From the NCBI GenBank assembly GCA_029266935.1, contig JAQSVY010000074.1, positions 1 to 9,539 of the forward strand: 9,539 bases of DNA, written 5' to 3'. Source of the stretch: Burkholderiales bacterium. Its GTDB lineage: Bacteria > Pseudomonadota > Gammaproteobacteria > Burkholderiales > SG8-39. A program made the position numbers and the translations under genes. The notes beneath the pieces were generated by a model that had not been told where the DNA came from, ran no database searches, and saw only the letters and a program-made list of their open reading frames with translations. Every line of letters starts with the position of its first letter. The stretch's first letter is position 1. This document shows positions 1 to 7,236 of the stretch, one piece after another.

Positions 1-1305
1 TCCATCTACCGCAGCCGCCGCGAGCGGCTCGCGCGCGCCATCGGCGAGGGGGTGGCACTCGTGCCCACCGCGCCCGAGCGGCCGCGCAACCGCGACTCGC
101 ACTATCCCTACCGATTCGACAGCTACTTCTACTACCTCACCGGCTTTACCGAGCCGGAGGCGACGCTCGTGGTCGTGGGCGGAAAATCGCCCCGCACGCT
201 GCTCTTCTGCCGCGAGCGCAACGAGGAACGGGAGATCTGGGACGGCTTCCGTCACGGGCCCGATGCCGCCCGCGAGCGCTTCGGCTTCGACGAGGCGCAT
301 CCGGCTGCCGCCCTGGACGAGGTCCTGCCGCGCCTGCTCGAGAACCAGCCGGCGGTGCACTACCCCATCGGCGCCGACGCCGAATGGGATGCGCGGCTGA
401 TCCGCTGCTTGAACGCGGTTCGCGCGCGCTCTCGCGCCGGCGTCGCCGCGCCCGAGCGCGTGCACGACGTGCGCGCCGTGCTCGACGACATGCGCCTGCT
501 GAAGGATGCGCACGAAGCCGCGCTCATGCGCCGCGCCGGCGGCATTGCCGCCGCGGCGCACCGCCGCGCCATGCAGTCGGCGCGGCCGGGGCGCAACGAG
601 TACGAGATCGAGGCAGAGCTGCTGTATGAATTCCGCCGCAACGGCGCGCAATTCCCCGCCTACTCCCCCATCGTCGCCGGCGGGGCCAACGCCTGCGTGC
701 TGCACTACGTGTCCAACAGCATGCCGCTGCGCGACGGCGAGTTGCTGCTCATCGACGCGGGCTGCGAGCTCGACGGCTACGCCTCCGACATCACGCGCAC
801 CTCCCCCGTCAACGGCCGCTTCAGCGGCGCGCAGCGCGAGGTGTATGAGCTGGTGCTCGCCTCGCAGCGCGCGGCGATGGACAAGGTGCGACCGGGAACC
901 GCCTGGAACGAGCCGCACGACGCGGCGGTGCGGGTGCTGGCGCAGGGGATGCTCGATCTGAAGCTACTCGCCGGAACGCTCGACACGGTGCTCGAGAAGG
1001 AGCTCTACAAGCGCTTCTACATGCATCGCACCGGCCACTGGCTCGGCCTCGACGTGCACGATGCCGGCGAGTACAAGCACCAGGGAAGCTGGCGGCCGCT
1101 GGCGCCGGGGATGGTGCTTACCGTCGAGCCCGGGCTGTACATCCGCGCCGCCGCCGACGTGCCGGAGCGGCTGCGCGACATCGGCGTGCGCATCGAGGAC
1201 GACGTGCTGGTGCGCGAAGGCGGCTGCGAGGTGCTCACCGCCGAGGCGCCCAAGCGCATCGACGACATCGAAGCGCTGATGCGCGATGCTCGCGGCAGAA
1301 GCTGA
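1..1305 (+). CDS. pepP: Xaa-Pro aminopeptidase PepP, 5' end outside window
   Basis: This is a metallo-aminopeptidase that removes the N-terminal residue from peptides with proline in second position; it is cytosolic and belongs to the M24B 'pitta-bread' family. The frame is open from base 1, and the first residues (SIYRSRRERLARAIGEG) match the usual PepP N-terminus, so the true start lies just upstream and the GTG at 52 is not the start. About 434 residues are visible against 441 in E. coli, so little is missing. The N-terminal domain carries DSHYPYRFDSYFYYLTGF. All five dinuclear metal ligands are present: Asp (754-756, in IDAG), Asp (787-789, in SDITRT), His (1036-1038, in GHWLG), Glu (1126-1128, in VEPGLY) and Glu (1195-1197, in RIEDD). 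The catalytic-site His of DVHD is at 1057-1059. The gene overlaps the following ubiH-like gene by 20 nt, a common neighbour in proteobacteria. The visible part is intact. Confidence 0.95.
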   Translation, partial: SIYRSRRERLARAIGEGVALVPTAPERPRNRDSHYPYRFDSYFYYLTGFTEPEATLVVVGGKSPRTLLFCRERNEEREIWDGFRHGPDAARERFGFDEAHPAAALDEVLPRLLENQPAVHYPIGADAEWDARLIRCLNAVRARSRAGVAAPERVHDVRAVLDDMRLLKDAHEAALMRRAGGIAAAAHRRAMQSARPGRNEYEIEAELLYEFRRNGAQFPAYSPIVAGGANACVLHYVSNSMPLRDGELLLIDAGCELDGYASDITRTSPVNGRFSGAQREVYELVLASQRAAMDKVRPGTAWNEPHDAAVRVLAQGMLDLKLLAGTLDTVLEKELYKRFYMHRTGHWLGLDVHDAGEYKHQGSWRPLAPGMVLTVEPGLYIRAAADVPERLRDIGVRIEDDVLVREGGCEVLTAEAPKRIDDIEALMRDARGRS

Positions 1306-2335
1306 CGTTCTCGTCCGCGGCGCCGGCCCGGTGGGCTGCGCCGCCGCGGCGGCGCTGCGCGACGCAGGGTTCAAGGTCGAGGTCATGGAGGCCCAGGCCG
1401 CGCCTCCCGGCTTCCGGCCCATCGCGCTCTCGCAAGGGAGCCGCCTGATCCTCGAGCGCCTGGGAGCGTGGCAGGGACTGCAGGCGACGCCCATCGAAAG
1501 CATCGAGGTTTCCCAGGCGGGTGGGTTCGGGCGCACGCGCTTCGACGCCGCCGACGCCGGCGTGCCCGCGCTCGGCTATGTCACCGACTACGGGATCCTC
1601 ACCGAAAACTTCAGGTTTCTCGTCCGAGAGCTTCTCACGTCGGAAAGCCTTCCTGCCCGTTGTACCGTCCATGCCGAGGGCATTGCCGATGCGCAGGAAA
1701 AGCGCTATGCGCAACACGCGCTCGTCGCCCTGGTGCATTCCGAGCCACCGGCGCAGCACACCGCTTTCGAGCGGTTCACGGGCGAAGGGCCCCTCGCCCT
1801 GCTGCCCTTCGCCGGCCGCCACGCGCTGGTCTGGACCCTGCCCCCCGAGCGCGCACAGCGCCTGGCGGCTTGTCCGGAAAAGGAATTCCTGGACGCGCTC
1901 GCCACCGCCGCCGGCCGGCGCGCCGGCGCGCCTGTGAAGGTGGAGATGCGAACCGTGCACCCGCTCGTGCTGCGCGTGCGCCGCACCCGCATTGCGCCGC
2001 GCGCGGTCTACATCGGCAACGCCGCGCAGACGCTGCACCCGGTCGCGGGCCAGGGCCTCAACCTCGGGCTGCGCGACGCCTGGGACCTCGCACAGGCGCT
2101 GCGCGGCGCCACCGAACCGGGCGAGGCGGCCGTTCTCGAGGCTTATGCCGCGAGCCGCAGGCTCGATGCCGCGGCGGCGATCCGCGTCACCGATCTGCTT
2201 GCGCGCGGCTTCATGGGATCGAGCCGCGTCGCGCGCGCCGCGCGCGGCGCGGCGCTCACCGCGCTCGACCTGCTGCCGGCGCCGCGGCGCTTCTTTGCGC
2301 GGCGCATGATGTTCGGCCCTTCCGCCCTTCCATAA
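1286..2335 (+). CDS. ubiH: UbiH-family FAD monooxygenase (ubiquinone biosynthesis), internally shortened
   Basis: This is a class A FAD hydroxylase of the UbiH/UbiF/Coq6 family, which hydroxylates the ring of a ubiquinone precursor using O2 and NAD(P)H. The Rossmann GxGxxG (GAGPVG) is at residues 12-17, followed by the strand-2 acidic end (VEVMEAQ) and RPIALSQGSRLILERLG. The UbiH-like ERFTGEGPLALLPF is at about 162-175 and the C-terminal FAD motif GNAAQTLHPVAGQG starts at 244. The protein has 349 residues against about 390 in E. coli UbiH. The shortage lies between the helix at about 105-117 and Tyr141, where a beta-rich stretch ending in the ADG motif is expected. Only AEG (130-132) stands there; I recall some betaproteobacterial homologues with AEG at this place, but cannot check that. 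Codons at about 1600-1700 are less GC-rich than around them. The ATG at 1286 lies inside pepP and puts the Rossmann motif at the usual distance. Assignment to UbiH rather than UbiF/UbiI/VisC rests on neighbours and overall resemblance. Activity is uncertain because of the shortening. Confidence 0.85.
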   Translation: MLAAEADVLVRGAGPVGCAAAAALRDAGFKVEVMEAQAAPPGFRPIALSQGSRLILERLGAWQGLQATPIESIEVSQAGGFGRTRFDAADAGVPALGYVTDYGILTENFRFLVRELLTSESLPARCTVHAEGIADAQEKRYAQHALVALVHSEPPAQHTAFERFTGEGPLALLPFAGRHALVWTLPPERAQRLAACPEKEFLDALATAAGRRAGAPVKVEMRTVHPLVLRVRRTRIAPRAVYIGNAAQTLHPVAGQGLNLGLRDAWDLAQALRGATEPGEAAVLEAYAASRRLDAAAAIRVTDLLARGFMGSSRVARAARGAALTALDLLPAPRRFFARRMMFGPSALP

Positions 2336-2356
2336 AAAAAGCCGAGCGGATAAAAT
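2328..2356 (+). promoter_or_regulatory. candidate promoter upstream of dusB-fis-purHD-hemF
   Basis: The 51-bp gap between ubiH and dusB is the only AT-rich stretch in the window. It holds TAAAAT (2351-2356), close to the sigma-70 -10 consensus and within GATAAAAT. The hexamer TTCCAT (2328-2333) lies 17 bp upstream but matches the -35 consensus poorly. Transcription starting near 2363 would leave a leader of about 24 nt before the dusB ATG. In E. coli the fis promoter also lies before dusB, so the place is sensible. This is inference from composition and spacing only. Confidence 0.35.
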
Positions 2357-2386
2357 TCCTTCCCCTCGCAACCCAAGCCATCGGAA

Positions 2387-3262
2387 ATGAAGATCGGCGC
2401 GCACACACTGCGCAACGCTTTGTTTGTCGCTCCGATGGCGGGCATCACCGACCGCCCTTTCCGCCGCCTCGCCAGGCGCTTCGGCGCCGCGCTCGCGGTC
2501 TCCGAGATGGTCTCCTCGCGTCCCGAGCTGCGCGATTCGCGCAAGAGCCGGCTGCGCGTCGACCACGCCGGTGAGGAAGGCCCGGTTTCGGTGCAGATTG
2601 CCGGCGCCGAGCCGGCGGCGCTTGCCGAGGCTGCCCGCCACAATGTTGGGCTCGGCGCCGACATCATCGACATCAACATGGGCTGCCCGGCCAAGAAAGT
2701 GTGCAATCGCCAGGCCGGCTCGGCTCTTCTCGAGGACGAGCGGCTGGTCGGTCGCATCCTGGAAGCGGTCGTCGCTGCGGTGGAGGTGCCGGTCACGCTG
2801 AAGATCCGCACCGGCCCGCAGCCCGGGCGGCGCAACGCGCTCGCAATCGCCGGCATCGCGGAGGCGGCCGGCGTGCAGATGCTCGCCATCCACGGCCGCA
2901 CGCGCGCGTGCATGTTCGCCGGCCAGGCGGAGTACGAGACGATCGCCGAGGTGAAGGCAGCCGTGCGCATCCCGGTGATCGCCAACGGCGACATCCGCCA
3001 GATCGCGCATTACCTCGCCACCGGCGAGGAGCTGCCCGAAGCCGGCTGCGCCGAGCGGCAGCAGGTCCTGCTCGAGCACCTCGACGGCTTGTACTCGCTC
3101 TACGGAGGCGAGCAGGGCGTGCGCGTCGCGCGCAAGCACATCGGCTGGAGCGTGCGCGCCCTGCCCGGGGCGGAAGCGCTGCGCAGCGCCGTCAACCGCA
3201 TCGATGCCGCCGAGGCGCAGCGCGCCGCGGTCAACGACTACTTCCAGAGGCTTGCAGCATGA
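2387..3262 (+). CDS. dusB: tRNA-dihydrouridine synthase B with internal deletion
   Basis: DusB is an FMN enzyme that reduces uridine to dihydrouridine in the tRNA D-loop with NADPH. The N-terminus ([10 protein letters not shown]) aligns directly with E. coli DusB, fixing the ATG at 2387. Conserved blocks are [11 protein letters not shown] (15-25), [21 protein letters not shown] with catalytic Cys100, [22 protein letters not shown] and PVIANGDI (ending at residue 203). The sequence then jumps to [12 protein letters not shown]. coli has 33 residues between GDI and the matching IQHYL; here there are two. The missing stretch normally carries GADALMIGRAAQGRPWIF, a barrel strand plus the FMN phosphate-binding loop. 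The protein is 291 residues against 321 in E. coli, which fits this one deletion. The helical C-terminal domain (HYLATGE to the end) is intact and in frame. The stop overlaps the fis ATG in an ATGA. As written, the product would probably not bind FMN normally. Confidence 0.93.
   Translation: MKIGAHTLRNALFVAPMAGITDRPFRRLARRFGAALAVSEMVSSRPELRDSRKSRLRVDHAGEEGPVSVQIAGAEPAALAEAARHNVGLGADIIDINMGCPAKKVCNRQAGSALLEDERLVGRILEAVVAAVEVPVTLKIRTGPQPGRRNALAIAGIAEAAGVQMLAIHGRTRACMFAGQAEYETIAEVKAAVRIPVIANGDIRQIAHYLATGEELPEAGCAERQQVLLEHLDGLYSLYGGEQGVRVARKHIGWSVRALPGAEALRSAVNRIDAAEAQRAAVNDYFQRLAA
3246..3250 (+). promoter_or_regulatory. ribosome binding site of fis
   Basis: AGAGG sits 8 nt before the ATG at 3259, inside the final codons of dusB. 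It is one of the better Shine-Dalgarno matches in this train, where most starts have weak ones. It supports the ATG at 3259 as the fis start and suggests independent initiation as well as coupling through the ATGA overlap. Confidence 0.55.
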
Positions 3263-3498
3263 GCCGCACCAACGAGGTCGCCGACTCCGTCAAGCGCTCC
3301 CTCGAGCGCTACTTCAAGGACATGGACGGCGAGAAGCCGACCTCGATCTACGAGATGGTGCTGAAGAACATCGAGAAGCCGATGATCGAGACGGTGCTGC
3401 GGCACGCGGAAGGCAATCTGTCGCTCGCCGCCGAGATGCTCGGCATCAACCGCGCCACGCTGCGCAAGAAGATGCAGCAGCTGCGGATCAAAGGGTAG
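3259..3498 (+). CDS. fis: DNA-binding nucleoid protein Fis
   Basis: Fis is a small homodimeric nucleoid protein that bends DNA and regulates many promoters. The 79-residue product aligns over its length with the E. coli core: [14 protein letters not shown] (6-19) matches the first dimer helix, and residues 52-74 ([23 protein letters not shown]) are the helix-turn-helix, closely matching the E. coli [20 protein letters not shown]. E. coli Fis has 98 residues; the part absent here is the flexible N-terminal beta-hairpin arm that contacts Hin/Gin-type invertases, so this protein probably serves DNA binding and regulation rather than invertase stimulation. The ATG overlaps the dusB stop (ATGA), conserving the dusB-fis pairing known from gammaproteobacteria. 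The TAG stop shares its last base with the purH GTG start, so Fis and purine synthesis appear to be expressed on one message. Confidence 0.95.
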   Translation: MSRTNEVADSVKRSLERYFKDMDGEKPTSIYEMVLKNIEKPMIETVLRHAEGNLSLAAEMLGINRATLRKKMQQLRIKG

Positions 3499-5051
3499 TG
3501 TCGAAGCTGCGCAGTTCACCGAAACTGGCGCTGCTCAGCGTCTCTGACAAATCCGGCATCGTCGAGCTTGCCCGCGGGCTTTCCGCCCTCGGCGTCGAGC
3601 TCCTGTCGACGGGCGGCACCGCGCAGCTCCTGCAGAAGGAGGGCGTGCGCGTCACCGGGGTCTCCGCCTACACCGGGTTCCCGGAGATGCTCGACGGCCG
3701 GGTCAAGACGCTGCATCCCAAGGTGCACGGCGGGTTGCTCGCGCGGCGCGAAAATCCCGCGCACATGGCGGCGATCCGCGGTGCCGGAATCGAGCCGATC
3801 GACATGGTGGTGGTGAACCTCTATCCGTTCCAGGCCACGGTCGCCGATCCCGCCTGCCGCCTCGAGGACGCGGTCGAGAACATCGATATCGGCGGGCCGG
3901 CGATGCTGCGCTCCGCGGCGAAGAACTACAGCGCCGTCGCGGTGGTGGTGGACCCGGCCGACTATAGCCGCGTGCTGGAGGAGGCGCGCGCGGGTGGCGT
4001 CTCGGCGTCGACGCGCTTTGCGCTGGCGAAGAAGGCCTTCGCCCACACCGCGTCCTACGACGGCGCCATCACCGACTACCTGACCTCGCGCGAGAGCGCC
4101 TATCCGGACGTGCTGACGCTGCAGTTCCACAAGCTGCAGGACCTGCGCTACGGCGAGAATCCTCACCAAAGCGCCGCCTTCTATGGCGAGGCGAAGCCGG
4201 CGGCGGGCGCGCTGGCGCGCTATCGCCAGACCCAGGGCAAGGAGCTCTCGTACAACAACATCGCCGATGCCGACGCCGCCTGGGAATGCGTGAAAGGCTT
4301 CAGCGAGCCGGGCTGCGTCATCGTCAAGCACGCCAACCCCTGCGGCGTCGCCGTCGGTGCACGCCTGCGCGAAGCCTACGAGAAGGCATTCAAGACCGAC
4401 CCCATCTCGGCCTTCGGCGGCATCCTCGCCTTCAACCGCGCCCTCGACGCCGACGCGGCCGAGGCGCTGTCGCAGCAATTCGCCGAAGTCGTGATCGCGC
4501 CGCGCATCGAGCCCGACGCCGCGAAGGTACTCGCTGGCAAAGCCAACTTGCGCGTGCTCGAGATCCCGCTAGCCCACGAAGCGCAGGCGCACGACTACAA
4601 GCGAGTCGGCGGCGGGTTGCTGGTACAGAGTAGTGATTCGAAGTCTGTTGGAAAGGAAGATCTTCGCGTCGTCACGAAGCGCCAGCCGACCGATGGCCAA
4701 TGGGCGGATCTGCTGTTCGCCTGGCGGGTGGCCAAGTACGTCAAGTCCAACGCCATCGTCTTCTGCCGCGACGGCATGACTCTCGGCGTGGGCGCGGGAC
4801 AGATGAGCCGCGTCGACAGCGCGCGCATCGCCGCCACCAAGGCCGCGGCGGCCAAGCTCGATCTTGCCGGCTCGGTGGTCGCCTCCGACGCCTTCTTCCC
4901 CTTCCGCGACGGACTGGACGTGCTCGCCGAGGCCGGCGCCGCCGCGGTGGTGCAGCCCGGAGGCAGCGTGCGCGACGAAGAAGTGATCGGCGCGGCGAAC
5001 GAGCGCGGCGTCGCGATGGTATTCACCGGCGTCCGCCATTTCAGGCATTAA
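3498..5051 (+). CDS. purH: bifunctional AICAR transformylase / IMP cyclohydrolase PurH
   Basis: PurH carries out the last two steps of de novo purine synthesis: formylation of AICAR by 10-formyl-tetrahydrofolate, then ring closure to IMP. From the GTG at 3498 the product has 517 residues (E. coli 529). The MGS-like cyclohydrolase domain comes first ([18 protein letters not shown] at about 36-42, [14 protein letters not shown] at about 66-79, [23 protein letters not shown]). The transformylase domain follows, with [29 protein letters not shown] where Lys277-His278 is the catalytic pair, [33 protein letters not shown] and the typical C-terminus RHFRH. The GTG start overlaps the fis stop by one base and gives the expected N-terminal length; the frame stays open upstream through fis, but the homologous part begins at about residue 9. 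No good Shine-Dalgarno is visible, so translation probably depends on termination of fis. The gene appears complete. Confidence 0.96.
   Translation: MSKLRSSPKLALLSVSDKSGIVELARGLSALGVELLSTGGTAQLLQKEGVRVTGVSAYTGFPEMLDGRVKTLHPKVHGGLLARRENPAHMAAIRGAGIEPIDMVVVNLYPFQATVADPACRLEDAVENIDIGGPAMLRSAAKNYSAVAVVVDPADYSRVLEEARAGGVSASTRFALAKKAFAHTASYDGAITDYLTSRESAYPDVLTLQFHKLQDLRYGENPHQSAAFYGEAKPAAGALARYRQTQGKELSYNNIADADAAWECVKGFSEPGCVIVKHANPCGVAVGARLREAYEKAFKTDPISAFGGILAFNRALDADAAEALSQQFAEVVIAPRIEPDAAKVLAGKANLRVLEIPLAHEAQAHDYKRVGGGLLVQSSDSKSVGKEDLRVVTKRQPTDGQWADLLFAWRVAKYVKSNAIVFCRDGMTLGVGAGQMSRVDSARIAATKAAAAKLDLAGSVVASDAFFPFRDGLDVLAEAGAAAVVQPGGSVRDEEVIGAANERGVAMVFTGVRHFRH
5043..5045 (+). promoter_or_regulatory. 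weak ribosome binding site of purD
   Basis: A minimal AGG lies 6 nt before the purD ATG, inside the last purH codons. With the purH stop directly abutting the ATG, re-initiation by the same ribosomes is likely. Low information content. Confidence 0.3.
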
Positions 5052-6323
5052 ATGAAGATCCTCGTCATCGGCGCCGGCGGCCGCGAGCACGCGCTCGCCT
5101 GGAAGCTCGCGCAGGGCGCGCGCGTGCAGAAGATCTACGTCGCGCCCGGCAACGCCGGCACCGCCCTCGAGCCCGGTGTCGAGAACGTTGCTCTTTCGGC
5201 AATCGAAGACTGGATCGGCTTCGTGAAGAAGCAGAACATCCAGCTGACCGTCGTCGGGCCCGAGGCGCCGCTCGCCGAAGGCGTGGTCGACGCCTTCCGC
5301 GAGGCCGGGCTGGCGATCTTCGGGCCGACGCGCGCCGCGGTGCAGCTCGAGGCGTCGAAGGACTTCGCCAAGGCCTTCATGACGCGCCACCGCATCCCGA
5401 CGGCACGCTATGCGACCTTTGTGTCCAGTCATGAAGCAAAAGCTTACGTCGACGCGCAGGAGGTCCCGATCGTCGTCAAGGCCGACGGCCTTGCCGCCGG
5501 CAAGGGCGTGGTCGTCGCCGCGACGCGCGAGGAGGCGCACGCGGCGATCGACCGCATCATGGATGAGCGCTCGCTCGGCGATGCCGGCAATCGTGTCGTG
5601 ATCGAGGAGTTTCTCGACGGCGAGGAGGCGAGCTTCATCGTCATGTGCGACGGCACGCACGTGCTGCCGCTCGCCACCAGCCAGGACCACAAGCGGCTGC
5701 GCGACGGCGACGAGGGGCCGAACACCGGCGGCATGGGAGCTTACTCGCCCGCACCGGTGGTGACGCCCGAGATCCACGCGCGCGTCATGCGCGAGATCAT
5801 CCTTCCTGCCGTGCAGGGCATGGCGGCCGAGGGCAGCCCATACGTCGGCTTCCTCTACGCCGGCCTGATGATCGGCCGCGACGGCAACCCGAAGACGCTG
5901 GAATTCAACTGCCGACTCGGCGACCCGGAGACGCAGCCGATCATCCTGCGCCTGAAGTCGGACCTGGTCGAGCTGATCGAGTGCGCGCTCGCGGGCAGCC
6001 TCGAGCGCGCCGAGGCGGACTGGGACCGCCGCTCGGCGCTCGGCGTGGTGCTCGCCGCGACGGGCTACCCGGAAGAGCCGCGCAAGGGCGATCGCATCGA
6101 GGGGCTGCCCAAGGCCACGGAGGATTGCCGCGTCTTCCACGCCGGCACGCGCCTCGAAGGCAAGAACGTGCTCACCGCCGGCGGACGGGTGCTGTGCGTC
6201 ACCGCGCTCGGCGACTCGGTGAAGATGGCACGCACCCGCGCCTACGAGGCGGTCGACCGCATTCGCTTCGCAGGCATGCACTTCCGGCGTGACATCGGCG
6301 CGCGCGCGCTCAGGAAACGATGA
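5052..6323 (+). CDS. purD: phosphoribosylamine-glycine ligase (GAR synthetase) PurD
   Basis: PurD joins glycine to phosphoribosylamine with ATP, the second step of purine synthesis, using an ATP-grasp fold. The product has 423 residues (E. coli 429) and looks complete. The N-terminal substrate domain starts [19 protein letters not shown], with the P-loop-like GGREHA at 9-14, APGNAGT (31-37) and [10 protein letters not shown] (68-77). The ATP-grasp part carries [14 protein letters not shown] (143-156), the [12 protein letters not shown] block at about 183-194, [18 protein letters not shown] at about 222-233 and [10 protein letters not shown]. The GARS signature RLGDPETQ is at 288-295, followed by the C-terminal domain with [10 protein letters not shown]. 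The ATG follows the purH stop with no gap, so purH and purD form one translational unit. The stop overlaps the hemF ATG (ATGA). Confidence 0.96.
   Translation: MKILVIGAGGREHALAWKLAQGARVQKIYVAPGNAGTALEPGVENVALSAIEDWIGFVKKQNIQLTVVGPEAPLAEGVVDAFREAGLAIFGPTRAAVQLEASKDFAKAFMTRHRIPTARYATFVSSHEAKAYVDAQEVPIVVKADGLAAGKGVVVAATREEAHAAIDRIMDERSLGDAGNRVVIEEFLDGEEASFIVMCDGTHVLPLATSQDHKRLRDGDEGPNTGGMGAYSPAPVVTPEIHARVMREIILPAVQGMAAEGSPYVGFLYAGLMIGRDGNPKTLEFNCRLGDPETQPIILRLKSDLVELIECALAGSLERAEADWDRRSALGVVLAATGYPEEPRKGDRIEGLPKATEDCRVFHAGTRLEGKNVLTAGGRVLCVTALGDSVKMARTRAYEAVDRIRFAGMHFRRDIGARALRKR
6312..6315 (+). promoter_or_regulatory. ribosome binding site of hemF
   Basis: AGGA lies 4 nt before the hemF ATG at 6320, within the last purD codons. 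It favours this ATG over the one at 6324, which is in another frame. Confidence 0.45.
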
Positions 6324-7207
6324 ATGCGCAGGCGGTCCACGAGTGCCTCAAGGGGCTGCAGGAACGCATCGTCGCAGCACTCGAGGCGGTGGACGGCACG
6401 ACCTTCCGTGCCGACGCATGGCAGCGCCCCGAGGGCGGCGGCGGGCTGAGCCGCATCCTCGAGGCGGGCGGCATTTTCGAGCGCGGCGGGGTCAACATTT
6501 CGCGCGTGCAGGGCAAGCAGCTGCCGCCGTCGGCGAGCGCCGGGCGGCCGCAGCTCGCCGGCCGGCCGTACGACGCCATGGGCGTGTCGCTGGTCCTGCA
6601 CCCGCGCAATCCCTATTGCCCCACGGTGCATCTGAATACGCGATTTTTCTGTACGACAGACGAGAAACCGGCCTGGTGGTTCGGCGGCGGGATGGACCTC
6701 ACGCCCTACTACGGCTTCGAGGAGGATGCCCGCCATTTCCATGCGACCTGCCGGAAAGCAGTGGGCGAGCACTATCCGCATTTCAAGCACTGGTGTGACC
6801 AGTACTTCCACCTCAAGCATCGCAACGAGCCGCGCGGCATCGGCGGCATCTTCTTCGACGATCTCTCGGAGGGCGGTTTCAAGGCCTGCTTCGGCCTCGC
6901 GCGCTCCGTCGGTGATCATTTTCTCGAAGCGTATGTGCCGATCATCGAGCGCCGGCGGCAGACGCCTTACGGGGAAAAAGAACGCGGCTTCCAGGCGTAC
7001 CGGCGCGGCCGCTACGTCGAGTTCAACCTCGTCTACGACCGCGGCACGCTGTTCGGCCTGCAATCGGGCGGGCGCACCGAGTCGATCCTGATGTCGCTGC
7101 CGCCGCGCGCGGAATGGCGCTACGACTGGAAGCCAGAGCCCGGCTCCGCCGAAGCGCGCCTGTACAGCGACTTCCTCAGGCCGCGGGACTGGCTCGGTGA
7201 ACGATAA
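6320..7207 (+). CDS. hemF: oxygen-dependent coproporphyrinogen III oxidase HemF
   Basis: HemF oxidatively decarboxylates two propionates of coproporphyrinogen III to vinyl groups, giving protoporphyrinogen IX, with O2 as acceptor; it is a soluble homodimer. The product has 295 residues against 299 in E. coli and aligns from end to end. Blocks include [99 protein letters not shown] and [16 protein letters not shown]. The four histidines matching the E. coli active-site/metal set (96, 106, 145, 175) are His94, His104, His141 and His167. A small difference is TVHLNTRFF where E. coli has TSHANVRFF. A lower-GC patch near 6630-6670 does not break the frame. It is the last gene of the plus-strand train and meets hemY tail to tail 29 bp on. 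Use of O2 implies growth with oxygen. Confidence 0.96.
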   Translation: MNAQAVHECLKGLQERIVAALEAVDGTTFRADAWQRPEGGGGLSRILEAGGIFERGGVNISRVQGKQLPPSASAGRPQLAGRPYDAMGVSLVLHPRNPYCPTVHLNTRFFCTTDEKPAWWFGGGMDLTPYYGFEEDARHFHATCRKAVGEHYPHFKHWCDQYFHLKHRNEPRGIGGIFFDDLSEGGFKACFGLARSVGDHFLEAYVPIIERRRQTPYGEKERGFQAYRRGRYVEFNLVYDRGTLFGLQSGGRTESILMSLPPRAEWRYDWKPEPGSAEARLYSDFLRPRDWLGER

Positions 7208-7236
7208 CGAGACGATCGGCTGGCCGAAGTAGCCCG
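7208..7236. other. convergent hemF/hemY gap with small dyads, no clear terminator
   Basis: Only 29 bp separate the two convergent stop codons. They hold a 12-base palindrome TCGGCTGGCCGA (7216-7227), whose loop allows just a 4-bp stem. A second dyad GCAGC-TCG-GCTGC (7242-7254) lies just inside the end of hemY. Neither is followed by a T-run on either strand, so no intrinsic terminator can be claimed. Transcripts from the two sides may run into each other, or stop by Rho. Confidence 0.4.

Noticed and set aside
52..54. GTG at 52 as the pepP start
   Set aside because: The frame is open to base 1 and residues before it match the conserved PepP N-terminus, so the gene begins outside the window.
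2334..2362. Possible intrinsic terminator (T7 on the minus strand after a CCGCTCGG dyad)
   Set aside because: The dyad allows only a 3-bp stem with a 2-base loop, and there is no minus-strand gene that would need it.
1235..3139. Long minus-strand open frame of 634 codons opposite ubiH and dusB
   Set aside because: It is antisense to two recognisable genes, shows no family motif, and is rich in Arg/Ala/Gly as expected for the reverse complement of GC-rich coding DNA.
2701..3258. N-terminal extension of the fis frame into dusB
   Set aside because: The upstream part is an Arg/Ala-rich shadow of dusB; the ATG at 3259 with AGAGG and the ATGA overlap gives the normal short Fis.
3204..3497. Upstream extension of the purH frame through fis
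   Set aside because: The extension is a shadow of fis with no similarity to PurH; the GTG at 3498 restores the family's usual length.
4615..4665. Lower-GC patch within purH suggesting insertion or transfer
   Set aside because: The protein here ([20 protein letters not shown]) aligns without a gap to the E. coli PurH segment; only codon choice differs.
4569..6281. Minus-strand open frame of 570 codons opposite purH and purD
   Set aside because: Shadow of two confidently identified genes; composition is low-complexity His/Arg/Asp/Ala and nothing in it is recognisable.
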